From the NCBI GenBank assembly GCA_036925085.1, contig JAUPFP010000001.1:3146001-3210000 (forward strand): 64,000 bases of DNA, given 5' to 3'. Numbering within the stretch: the first letter of the stretch is position 1; every line of letters starts with the position of its first letter. Of this stretch, positions 1 to 12,100 are shown piece after piece. The notes under the pieces are model-generated. The model was not told the DNA's origin, ran no database searches, and worked only from the letters and a program-made list of their open reading frames with translations. The stretch is from Brachycybe producta (taxonomy: Eukaryota; Arthropoda; Diplopoda; Playtdesmida; Andrognathidae). Position numbers and translations under genes: made by a program.

Positions 1-233
1 ATGAACACCAAATCAAAATTGACTTAATTATTAATATTTTAAATTGAAAAACTAAATCAATATTTTAATGTCAATATTTTATATAAATTATATTTAAGTA
101 ATTAACTCAATATTTTCAGATTATTAACTGATTAAATTGAATTCGATATATTGTTTGTTTGTTCTTCACAGGGCTCTGTAGAACACATTTATTTTTTAAA
201 TGCATTTAAATTATCAGGTGTGTACTAGGTATA
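1..233. mobile_element. Family K element, truncated by the window edge
   Basis: This matches the right part of the copies at 52822-53129 and 60398-60706, sharing the block GGCTCTGTAGAACACATTTA and an end reading GTGTGTACTAGGTAT. No coding capacity is seen. It is probably a non-autonomous DNA element. Confidence 0.6.
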
Positions 234-456
234 AGAGCAAATTGAAATTATGCTTTATTTCTAATACAAAAAAGGCTGATTAGAGGCTAGATGTCTGGTT
301 ACTATCAGTTGTTAACTAGAGTTCTAACCTCTAACCAGTATTTTTGATTTTTTTTAAAAAAACATAAATTGTTGGTTGATGTAAACGGGGGATTATTACT
401 TCACAATTGGCTCTTGGGCCACAGATTGAGAAACATTTGCTTGATATTATGCTGAA
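234..456. mobile_element. Family D foldback element, one end only
   Basis: Contains the D core (AGAGGCTAGATGTCTGGTTA and its near-complement after a short loop) and the conserved CCACAGATTGAGAAACATTT end block. The left terminus is missing, replaced by the end of the family K copy. Confidence 0.6.
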
Positions 457-504
457 CATTAAGCTGATTTGCATGTTTCAGAATAGCAATATTAAAAAGA
501 ACTT

Positions 505-705
505 CAAAATGTTTTAGAAACTAGAATGTTAAGAGTATTTTTTTAAAATGTTTTAGAAACTAGAATGATAACTCAAGTCACTTTAAGAGTATTTTTCATG
601 TTGTTATCTTTCAAAATCATTTTTTTTAGAAATTTAAACAAGAAAATACTCTTTAAAGTGATTGGGTTACCCTTCTAGTTTTTAAAACACTTTCAAACTT
701 TTCCT
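505..705. mobile_element. Family E foldback element
   Basis: Bounded by TTTTAGAAACTAGAATG on the left and its complement CTTCTAGTTTTTAAAACAC on the right, with internal arms around ATCTTTCAAAAT. The left end is present twice (511 and 546), as if partly duplicated. Confidence 0.6.
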
Positions 706-769
706 TCCGAAAGATAAAATTCCAGTTCCAATAATATTAACCAGCTTAACAAAAAAAATATTATCTATA

Positions 770-1160
770 ATAAAATGGCCGCCACCTATATAATCTATAA
801 AGTAAAGACAAAAATTGAGTTTGTAACAAAACTGTAACAAGATGGCTGCCACAAAATAAAATTTATAAAAGAAAGAAAATGGTGTCTCAGTGTCTGTAAC
901 AATATGGCGGCAATTACAATCGAATTTTATCAAGCTAAAAAAGCTAGTGTAGATTTTTTTTATACAAAGCTACATGTAGTGTCTGTAACAAGATGGCCGC
1001 CACAAAATAAAATGTATAAAATTAAGAAAATGGTGTGTCTGTAACAATATGGCGGCAATTACAATCGAATTTATCAAGTTTTAAAAAAACTAGTGTGACT
1101 TTTTTTCTTACAAAACTAGTGTCTGTAACAAGATGGCGGCCACAAAATTGAATAAATAGA
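770..1160. repeat. Tandem repeat with YY1-like cores
   Basis: Two to three degenerate copies of a unit of about 160 bp carrying GTGTCTGTAACAAGATGGCGGCCAC, here split as GTGTCTGTAACAA plus GATGGC(G/C)GCCAC, followed by AAAATAAAAT and a second ATATGGCGGCAATTAC block. No reading frame. A run of ten or more G follows near 1190. Confidence 0.7.
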
Positions 1161-1488
1161 AGGAAGAAACGAAAATATTAAGAGTTGAAGGGGGGGGGGG
1201 GAATGAGGCGCAAAATAGCGTAGAAAGGGGTTGAGCATGTAGTTTAGATCAAGGTTTTATGAATTGGTCACTTAAAAAGTCATAAGTGTCATATTAGATT
1301 TTAAGTTGCATTCATTTCAGATGTTTTTTTTTATTATTGAAGTTTCAATTGAACATTCAAAAAGACATGTTCAAACTATGTACAAAAGCAGTGACTTTAA
1401 ATACGACCCTTAAAATATGAACCTACAGGGTGTCTCATAAGTCAGGCAACACAATTAAGGGCGTCAATGTTTAGCCTCTTTCTCTTAC

Positions 1489-1679
1489 ACAGGCAATTAG
1501 AATACGTGATAAACAGACGTTTGCTCCGCCCCTTTTCATGACTAAACGGAACTTCTAATTGGTTTGTTGTGCTGTTCATGTGACGTCAGACTACATAACC
1601 AAACCAATTAGAAGTTGCGTTCGTCATAAAAAGGGGGTGGAACAAACGTCTGTTTATCCCGTTTTCTATAATTGCCTAT
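1489..1679. mobile_element. Family A palindromic MITE, copy 1
   Basis: Long imperfect palindrome beginning ACAGGCAATTAG and ending ATTGCCTAT, with TGACGTCA at 1581-1588 near the centre. A direct repeat TCTCTTAC flanks it if the element is read from AGGC to GCCTA. Arms hold CCAAT and CCGCCC motifs. Confidence 0.75.
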
Positions 1680-1938
1680 CTCTCTTACTAGTGACGACTG
1701 AATCACCTGAACCGAACATTGGAACCCTGATAACACAGACCTGTTAATCACAACCTGGTGCATAAACCCTAGCTGCTAACCTAAAGATAATTTGTTCACG
1801 TGGTACTCGTGAGGAGTAGGGGCCCCTTATAGGCTCTTGTCTACCTTCCCGATGAAGACCCTTCTTGTTAAGACTGCTGTACACCAATTGGTATAAGTGG
1901 CGCCTAAAGCCTATCGGCGGGTGGGCCGTAGTTATATT

Positions 1939-2148
1939 ACAGGCATTTAGAAATCGGGACGAACACAAGTTGGCTCCGCCCTTTTTATGATGACCGGCAA
2001 CTTCTAATTGGTTTGTTGTGTGGTTCGACGTTGAAAAGGGCGGAGAGCATGTGACGTCAGACTACATAACCAACCAATTAGAAGTTGCCGGTCGTCATAA
2101 AAAAGGGCGGAGCCAACTTGTGTTCGTCCCGATTTATAAAATGCCTGT
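1939..2148. mobile_element. Family A palindromic MITE, copy 2
   Basis: ACAGGCATTTAGAAATCGGG to the mirrored ATGCCTGT end. The 9-bp target duplication AGTTATATT lies on both sides. TGACGTCA is at 2052-2059; GGGCGGAG and CCAAT motifs are in both arms. No coding capacity. Confidence 0.85.
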
Positions 2149-2316
2149 AGTTATATTTGCAACATACATTGCCATTTTTATTGTTTCAATGATGTCCACC
2201 CTTCTGTAACACCCTGTAAATATTTATTAAAAAAAATGAAATTTTGGACATTGAGAAGGTTGAAAGGTCAAATAAATTTATGAATTATGTTTTTTTTATA
2301 TATATATATTTATTAG

Positions 2317-5300
2317 CTTATGACTGTTTGCAATATATGATAACTGGGAGCAGTTTGCTCAAAATAAGATCCAGTTCGAGACAATATTCTCGGTTTTTCA
2401 CACTTGCCGAAGACTTTTTAAATATTCGTTGGACTCCTACTTCCAAGAAATCTAATAAAGCACTTCGTGAGTCCGCATATTGTATTTATTATTTAATTAA
2501 AATAAATATATTTATTTGAATTAATTAAATTTTTTTTTTCATGTGTTTGTCTATTAGTTCCAATAGACAGTATTAAAGAGATTCGCAGTGGTAAATGTAC
2601 CGATGTCTTCCGTAATAAAGAACTGGCAACTGGATATTCTCCAGATTGCACTTTTTCCATAATTTATGGAAATAATTTTGAAGCTTTGGATTTAGTTGCT
2701 TCAACTCCAGAAGAAGCTAATATTTGGGTTACTGGACTTAATGCTCTCATTGGAGCTAACAAATGTAGGCTTACATACAACTGTTGAACCAACTTAATGG
2801 TTGCATCCGGAAACTAAAGAAAAAGCTATTTTCTTTAAAGAAATAAAAAAAAATAGAAATGCAGTGTCCGGAATCTGGAAGCATCTTTAAAATAAAAAAA
2901 AATGTCCGAAGAACTAGCCCCATCTTCACCTACCCTTCTCAAGAAAGCAAGCATCTAAATGAACCCATACTTGCTTTCTAAAGAATATTAAATTGAATAT
3001 GGTTTCATATTTGAGAAGAAAATGGCAAAATCAAGCACATTCGGAAATAATTTGCATGACATTTTTGTTTTAAAATTTTGTCAGAAAATTACTGTTGAGC
3101 CAACTTAATGGTTGCAGCCGGAAATTAAAAGAAAAAACTATTTTCTTTAAAGAACAAAAAAAAAATAGAAATGCAGCGTCCGGAATCCGGAAGCATCTTT
3201 TAAATAAAAAAAAATGTCCGAAGGACTAGGCCATCTTCACCTACCCTTCTAAAGAAAGCAAGCATCTAAATGAACCATACTTGCTTTCTCGAGAATATTA
3301 AATTGAATATGGTTTCATATTTGAGAAGAAAATGGCAAAATCAAGCACATTCGGAAATATTTTTATTTCAAAGAAAATTGTATCAAAGGTGGAGGAGAGC
3401 AAATTGCATTTCTAGATTTTTGACATCATAAAAAAAACTAGTCTTTAGTTTTCGGATTGCAGGCAATGTTAAATTATGTACTATATTATACATTTTAAAC
3501 GATTTCTTTTTAATCTTTACTAAATAATTAAATAACAAGCACCCGATGCATTAGAAGATCACGTTCACTTGAGAGACAAATATCCTTTATGGTTAAAAAA
3601 AATGTCTTAAAACTTGAATAATTAATTGATTTTTTTAAAAAAAATTAATTTCCTTAATTGTTTGCTCAAATGGTTGCAAGAAAAATTTAATGAAAGTAAC
3701 CCTGAAAAAACCGGATGTTTAAGCGAAGATGAAGTTGTGGCACTCGCCATGAAGCTCAATGGACAATTGACGACTTCACGAATTCGTCAAAAAATTGTGG
3801 TATATAAAGTTCAATTTGAACGATCTAGATATATTTTTTTTTCTTCAAAATATTATTTTGAAAATTTAAATTATTTTTTGGTGCATAAAGGGTTGAATTA
3901 TATATATTTTATGCTGGTTCAATAAAAATAATTATAATTTTCATTTTAATGCATATTTATATACGTTGGGTGCATATTTAAATTTTAAAAAATGCAACAT
4001 TTTGGCGTTTGTGCATATAAATATGCATAATTACATTTTGCATTATTTTTTTTTTTCGCGCATATTTTGTTTAATTTTATGCTAATTTTTTTTTATATTG
4101 TCAAGAAAAAAATTTTCGAAAATTTTCATTTTTTGTATTATTTTTTTTTCTATAAATTTTTTTTAGAAATTTCTATTTTATGCTGCATATTTTTTGTTGG
4201 CTCATATAATCTTTTTTTGCTGATTTTTAATCAGAAAAATTAATAAAGTTTATTAAATTTTATTTTAAATTATACTTCAATAAAAAATATTCTTGATGAT
4301 TTTTCTTCTTTTTTGTCTTCATATATTTAAAGAAAATAATTTTAATATTCATTTTTTATAGTTTTTTTTTTAAGTTCATTAATTTATTTCTATTTTGTTG
4401 CATATTTCAGCACTGTTTAAAGCATTATATTTTAAGATAATATCATAATTATTGCTCGGATTTTTATGCTAATATCAAGGCTAGTTTTTCTCAATCTGTT
4501 TTTCAAGAGCCCAATTATGAACTAACAACCCCCCAGCCCCATTTAGATCAACCAACAATTATATTTTTTTCAATCAAAACTGGTTAGAGGCTAGAATTCT
4601 TGTTGACAACTGATAATAACAAGACAACTAGCCTCTAACCATCCTCTTTGATTAGAAAAAGTGTAAATGATGATGGTGATTAGAACTGATTGCAGTACTT
4701 CCACAATGGGCCCTTCAGAGCCACATTTATTGAGAAACATAATATGTATTTGATATTATTGCATAAAAATCCGAGCCTTAATCATAATCCATTCTGTAAA
4801 CTTGTTTTAACAAAAAAAAAATATATATATTTTCTTAGGAAATGGAACAACAGAAAAGTGAAATAAGCCGTGGCAAAATCGGTTGTCGGGAATTCATTCA
4901 TATGTTCAAAGAGATTGCCACCAGACCTGAAATCTACTTTCTTATGATAAGGTAAGGGGGGGGGGGTTCTTTTTTTTACCCAATGAAAAAATGAGGACAC
5001 AGTGGCAGATGATCAAAAGGAAGAGTGATTAAAATTGGAAAGATTTATTGTGACGTCATTAAGCCCTTAATATAAACAATGTGACCTTTTTAGATATGCC
5101 AATAAGGATTTTCTAACGGTGGAAGACCTGCAGTTGTTTTTAGAAGGAGAACAAGGGGTAAGGAAGCTTGAAAAAAAAATGAAAGGATATTTATGTCTTT
5201 TTTTTATTATATAAATATATATATAGTCTAATAATAGATATTATATTATAAATATATAACGAAATTTATAATTTTTGAAAAGGTGCGTTTCCATTCAGAC

Positions 5301-8300
5301 TTGTGAGTCTTGAGTGGAAACATACCTTATGAGTGGAGAGACTAAACAAAAAAATCTCGAAAAATTATTTATGAGTTGGTTATTTTTCTAAATTTAATGA
5401 TTCAATTAAAACTACAGCACAATGAAAGAAGCACATTGAAAAAAAAAAATGGCAGAAAACATCTCAATTAAAAATGGCTGCCAATTTATACGCCTACAAA
5501 ACTAGACATTGTCATCAATTTTAAATCATTTTAATAAAAATGAGAAGAAAAAAAAAACTGTCGAAATGAAATTTGAGAGTAATTAAAACATTTAGCAAGA
5601 AAAATTAACCAAAAAAAAAATATGCATGTTTTATGCTATGTCAACACAAGAATACTGATTTAGATTATTCAAATAATTTGCATTTCTATTTTAAAATGCG
5701 CTTATAATTGGTTATAGACACCAGCTCATGTGTATGTGTTAAGTGTCAATCTGCGGAATCAGTCAAGCTGCAGATTGCCTAGCCAATTTGCAAAACAACC
5801 AACGTGCTAGTGTAGTGAATCTGCAAAATTCAATACATTATAGGTGTTGAATTTTGCAGATTCACTAGCAGGTTGGCTGTTTTGCAGATTGTCTAGGCAA
5901 TCTCCAGATTGACTGATTCCACGGATTGACATATGCATTTTTATAATTTTTTAGTAAATAAACTTATTTACATAATCTAACCTCAGGTGTTTTGAGCTGA
6001 CAAGTAATATACAAACTAAATACTAATTGTCAACTTAAGATGAGTGGTTGGAATATTTAAAAATTACAATATCATAATTTTTTTGATGTTTTGATTGGTC
6101 GTTAGACATGCCATTTTTTTTATCTTACCCTGCCCTTTTTTCTGTTTGCCCTGCCCTTTGTTATTTTCACCTAAGTATACTTTCATTCCCATGATGGTAA
6201 TGGATGTGGAATGTGGGAAGGGAAGTGGACATTTGCCCTATTACCAATTGCTCGAATGAGACAAAGGTTTTTAGGGCAAATGTCCATCTAGAACAAATTA
6301 TTTTTAGGACAACTGTCTGTAGGACAACTGTCTTGTTGGGTATATGTCTCTTTAGGGCAAATGTCAAGACACCCATTTTACATATTGTAAAATATTAATG
6401 CAGCTTTCAATAAATAAAACACCACCTTTACCTCATTTACATAATCTAACTCGGTAATCTTGAGCTGACAAACTATTTAATTCTTTAATAGGCTTTGAAA
6501 TCTCTTGTCTACTTTATGAGGTTTTTTTTTCTACTTATTAATGTGATCATTTTTTGTTTTGTTTGTTGACATTTTTTATAAACAATCTTCCAAAATAAAG
6601 ATGACCGGCCTCACAACAGACAAATGTCGTCAGCTTATTAACAAGTACGAACCATCGGATGAAGCTCGAAAGAATGGTCAGTTGCATATTGATGGCTTTA
6701 GTCAGTTTCTACTGTCCGAAGAATGTGACATCTTCGATCCGTGCCACCGTCAAGTATGTCAGGAAATGAGTCATCCATTGACCCATTATTTTATCTCAAC
6801 ATCTCATAACACGTATGTTAATTAGGTTAATTAATTACCTAAGTACTATGCTCATCAGAGACGTAATTAACTAATTTTTTGCGCCCGAGACAAGAATAAA
6901 TCTGGCGCAATCTTCAGAGAGGCGCCCAACAAGTTTTTGCAAAATTTGCTAAAAAAATGTCCTTTTTTTCTTATAAATTACAGTAAGGTATCATAAAAAT
7001 AACTACATTTCTCAGTAGTTTGGCGTTTGTTACAATTTTTCTTGGCTTATTCTAAATGGCCGTTTATTTAGTTTGGCGTCACAACCATCACTGATGTCTG
7101 CGCCCGAGGCAAGTGCCCCAATCGACCGCCTGGTCCTATAGTTATGGCTCTGATGTCCACAAATTTTATATTAATAATAAACAAGAATAATTAAATATAT
7201 TAATTAGATTTTTGTCTTCTTTCTAACAAAGATACCTTTTGGAGGACCAATTAAAAGGACCATCAAGTGCTGATGGTTATGTTTGGGCTTTGAGCAAAGG
7301 TTGCAGATGCCTTAAAGGTTATTTTTTTTTGTGTGTGTTGGTTTTCGTAGTATTTGTTTTCTCGTTTATTTATAAATTAATGACATAATTATACAAATTG
7401 AAACAAGAGAATTGCATATTTTTTTTTTATTTGTTGTTGCTTCTAGTGGATTGTTGGGATGGTAATGACGAACCAGTGGTTTACCATGGGAACACTTTAA
7501 CGAGTAGAGTGTCATTTCGCGAAGTTGTGGCTGTTGTCAAAGCCAACGCCTTCAGAGTATCAAGGTAATCAAAAACATATTATTATTACTTGGTACAAAT
7601 TCGAAAAGTACTTTTTTAATGTCCTCATTTTTTTTTTATTATTATTAAAAATCTAAAAGGTTGTCTCAAATGTTTCAAAATAATTTGTGTTCTGCTTATG
7701 ACAACTTTTTATGATTTTAATGTACATTTTTTATGATTGTTTGCGATTCGTGTTGATTATCGTGTGTTTTATGTCTTGACAAAATGGTTTTATTGTCTGA
7801 AGATATTTTAATGTTAAAGAAATTAATGTTAATATAAATTTTTATTGATAGTTAATTTAGTGGCATACACCATTTAGTTATCTGCGTTTTGTTATCTATT
7901 TAGCTATTTTTTTTTAATGCGGGTATTTAACGGAAATTTTGATAAAATAAAATGACATGCTTGAGTATATGATAGTTGTTTCACAAGCAATTAGAAAACG
8001 GGATGAACAGAAGTAAATGCAATTGGAAATCGGAACGAATAGAAGTTGGCTCCGCCCTTTTTATGACGACGGGCAACTTCTAATTGGTTGGTTATGTAGT
8101 TTGACGTCATATGCTCCACCCTTTTCAACGTCGAACCACACAACAAACCAATTAGAAGTTGCCGGTCGTCATAAAAAGGACGGAGCCAACTTGTGTTCAT
8201 CCCGATTTCTAATTGCCTGTACAGAAGTTGGCTCCGCCCTTTTTATGACGAACGGCAACTTCGAATTGGTTGGTTATGTAGTCTGACGTCACATGCTCCG

Positions 8301-9150
8301 CCCTTTTCAACATTGAAGCACCACACAACAAACCAATTAAAAGTTGCCCATTCGTCATAAAAAGGGCGGAGCCAACTTCTGTTCGTCCCGTTTTCTAATT
8401 GCCTGTGTTGTTTCTGGTTCATCTTATTGACATTAGCAGTGTTCGGAAATTAAAGAAAAAGCTATTATCTGTAAAGAAAACAGAAAGGTAGCATCCGAAA
8501 TGTAGACTAAACTAACTCCACATGTTTTCAAAATGGCCTCCTCATATGAGGCTTTCTAGTTTATCATATTTGAGAAGAAAATGGCGAAATCAAGTACATT
8601 CGGAAATTCTGTTTTTTTTTTCTTCTTTCTTTCAAGTATTGTCTTGAAGACGTGGCTCCAAATTTTACCTTTCCTAGATTTCTGTACAGCACAAAAAATT
8701 AGTCTTTAGTTTCCGAAAACAGCCATTTTTTCTTAATAGTTTTACATTTTATAAAATTTCTCAATTTATTATCACTTCATTAAAGAAAATTCTTTTGTTG
8801 TTTATTAAAAAAAATCAAGGTATCCATTGATTATTCATCTGGAAAATCACTGCAACATTGAAAATCAACGTTTTGTCGCATTCCACTTGAGGTCTGAATT
8901 AGGTGACCTTTTGTATGTCCACTCAAATGAAAGTGGTCAGAGGTCAGTTTGTGAAATGTCACCTGAAGAGATTGGAAGTAAAATCATTTTAAAGGTAAAT
9001 GTTTATTATTAAAATAAAAAAAAGAGAGAGAAAGAGAGAAAGAGAGAGAGAGCGAAAGAGAGAGAGAGAGAGAGCAAGAGAGAGAGCGAAAGAGAGCGAG
9101 AGAGAGAGAGAGAGAGCAAGAGAGAGAGAGAGAGCAAGAGAGAGAGAGAG

Positions 9151-9186
<36 letters not shown>

Positions 9187-12100
9187 GAATGGAGAAATTG
9201 AAAGTGTGTTAGAAACTAGAATGAGTAGCTTAATCATTTAACAGTTATTTTCATGTTGATATATATATCTTTCAAAATAAACTTTTTTGTAGACATAATT
9301 TAAAATTAGTACATTTTCAAACTATCATAAAAAGTTTATTTTAAAAGATGTCAACATGAAAATACCCTTAAGTGGTTGAGTTACCCTTCTAGTTTTCTGA
9401 AACACTTTCAAGTTTCTCTTAATTTTGCTTCTGAATAGACCAGAATAATGAAAAGAGTTCGAAGGAACATTTCCACTTTTTAATTGAATTTGTTTTTTTA
9501 TGATTTCAAAGGGAAGAAGACTTTCTCCTGATTGTCTTGACGTCGAGGGAGAAGTTAGTGACGAAGATGAGGGTAGTGACAATTACGGCAAGAGAAAAGT
9601 AAATTTCGGTTAATTTTTTTTTTTGCTTGAAAAACATAAAAGTCGTTTTCGAAAAAGTACCCTATGGAGCCCTATAAAGAACAGGCGAGATTTTTTTTTT
9701 TAAATCTCGACATTTCGACTTTTAATCTCTTATTCGGCCATGTTAATTATGCCATGTTGTTTGCACCATATTCTAATAAATAAATTATTGCTGCTACAAG
9801 AGGGCAATTGCAATAATTTCATTATTAGAGTATGGTGCAAACAACATGGCATAATTAACATGACCGAATAAGAGATTAAAAGTCGAAATTAATTTCGAGA
9901 TTAAAGTCGAAATTTGTCGAGATTAAAGACGAAATGTCCAGTTTAAATTAAAAATTTCCAGATTAAAGTCGAAATTAATTTCGAGATTAAAGTCGAAATG
10001 TCGAGATTAAAGTCGAAATGTCGAGATTAAAGTCGACATGTCGAGATTAAAGTCGAAATGTCGAGATTAAAGTCGAAATGTCGAGATTAAAGTCGACATG
10101 TCCAGATTAAAGTCGAACTGTCGAGATTAAAGTCGAAATTAATTTCGAGATTAATTTCGAGATTAAAGTCGAAATTAAAGTCGAAATTTCCAGATTAAAG
10201 TTGAAATGTCGAGATTCTGGAAAAAGTGGAAATGTCGAGATTTAAAAAAAGACTCGCATGTCCTTTACAGGGCTTCGTAAGAACCCGAATAAACGACGGG
10301 GGGAAACAAAATGTCTCTTTAATTATATAACCGTCATTTTTTTTCGCAGAGTCCCATTCCGCATCGTAAACTGCGCATGTGTAGAGAACTTTCCGATCTC
10401 ATGAGTCTAAGTCGAGTGAAATTTCTAGATTTTAGATCAACTCGAATCCAACGTAAGTATGAACCCCCCCCCCCCCCCTCCCAACCCCCTTTTTCAGAAA
10501 AAAAAAAAATGCGACACCATATTTTATAATGGAACCCAAGTGGCTAATAAAATCCATTTATAATGATTTTATTCATAAATACGCCCTTTGCTCCAAATTT
10601 AGAAAACCGCCATTCTACTATATACTAGAAATGCCTTTTTCTTACAAAATGGCATAAAAAAAACATACAGAAAAATATACCTAAAAAAAAGGTGTGGTCA
10701 ACTAGAAATCAAAATCTTTTATATAATACTATAAAACAAAAAAAAAAGATAAGTGTCTGTCACAAGATGGCGTCAATATAATTTTTTGTTTTATTAAAAT
10801 GATAAAGTGTGTTTTGAATTTCTTTCAATAAAATGGCGCCATTAGTTTCAATTCATTTTGAATTTTTTCTATCCACTCTCACTCTGAATTGGTCTAACTC
10901 TTTGAGGCGCGCATTTGCACACATTTGCAGGAAATGAAGACAATCTTGTCTTGCAGACCTTCACAAGAAATGTATTGCATCTAACATTTTCACCACCGCA
11001 CTTCCGGTTTACGTGCAATGATTTTTTTTAGAAAAATATATTTTTTGTTTTAATGTAATCTGGAGTTAAAGTGAATGGGGAGGTTGAGGAGCTCTCTTTT
11101 TAATTTATTATTTAAAAACTAGAAGGCACACTTAAACTTCTTTTTAGGTTTGCAGTTATAGATGGGGTTTCTAGTTTCTTATAAAAATTTCATTCATTTC
11201 TACTGAGCTGTTTAGTTTTTAGAAAATATTTCGTGTTTCGATCTTACTATGTTACTTATGTTAAGAATATGGGGAGCTTGAGGAGCTCAAATTTTAATTT
11301 ACTATTTAAAAACTAGAAGGTACACGGGAATTCTCTTTTAGGCTTATGCTTATAGATATGTTTTCTAGTTTCTTATAAAATTTCATTCATTTCTACTGAG
11401 CTGTTTAGTTTTTAAAAAATATTTCGTATTTTGATGTTGTCATTGTAACAAGATGGCGGCCAGAAACTTTGTAAACCCGATGTTTGTATTAATAATGGCA
11501 GAAATACAAATTCAAATATTGGCGATAAGGAGAAAGACAATACAATTGAGAACTTTAATACCCACAATTAGTTAATAAATGCATTAATTAGGTGTCAGTC
11601 ATTCATAATGAATGTTTTTTTTGTTTTAGTAAATTATAATTTCTGTTTTTTCTAGCTGGATGTGTGGAAACATATTCACTTTGCGAATCAACCGCAGCCA
11701 AATTAGCTCACGCGTGTCCGGAAGATTTTGTACATCATAATAAAAACTTCCTAACACGGGTTTTTCCAAACGGAAGCCGAATCGATTCCAGTAATTACAA
11801 CCCACAAGATTTTTGGAATTGTGGTTGCCAAATGGGTAAATTGAAATTGAAATTGAAATATTAGGTTGGTAGGAAAATAATTGCGGTTTTTTGTTTTCTT
11901 AGCTAATAACGAAATTTATGAATTCATAATTAACTTTATTAATCGAAATAAGCGCCATTAGAAATGACACATTTTTGGCCACAATTAATTACAAGTTTAT
12001 TTATTTCGGTTTCGAAATGCATTTTTGGCAGCCAGCTACCCGTTGTTGAAGATATTTGTTTCTTGTTCATTTTCAATTCAAATAGATTAAATTGAAACAC

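Larger units (their letters stand above)
1426..2216. mobile_element. Tc1/mariner-like non-autonomous element, two nested MITEs
   Basis: Ends are CAGGGTGT on the left and ACACCCTG on the right, flanked on both sides by TA, the hallmark of Tc1/mariner insertion. The terminal inverted match is about 15 of 21 bases. Two family A elements (1489-1679 and 1939-2148) are inserted inside. The piece between them (about 1740-1935) has higher GC than its surroundings and one minus-strand open frame that I do not recognise. Confidence 0.6.

Noticed and set aside
1744-1968. Minus-strand frame of 74 residues inside the TA-flanked element.
   Set aside because: It overlaps a family A end and shows no transposase motif; coding status is not supported.
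3570-3700. A possible U12-type intron between PLCL exons 3 and 4: ATATCCTTT at 3579 and TTCCTTAAT near 3650.
   Set aside because: Both words fit minor-spliceosome consensus, but the donor leaves phase 2 and no AC or AG acceptor in that phase lies near the branch-like word. A GT-AG join (3603/3697) keeps the frame, although it shortens the EF loop, so the junction stays uncertain.
8989-9241. Arg/Glu-rich and Ser/Leu-rich open frames.
   Set aside because: They are translations of the (GA)n microsatellite.
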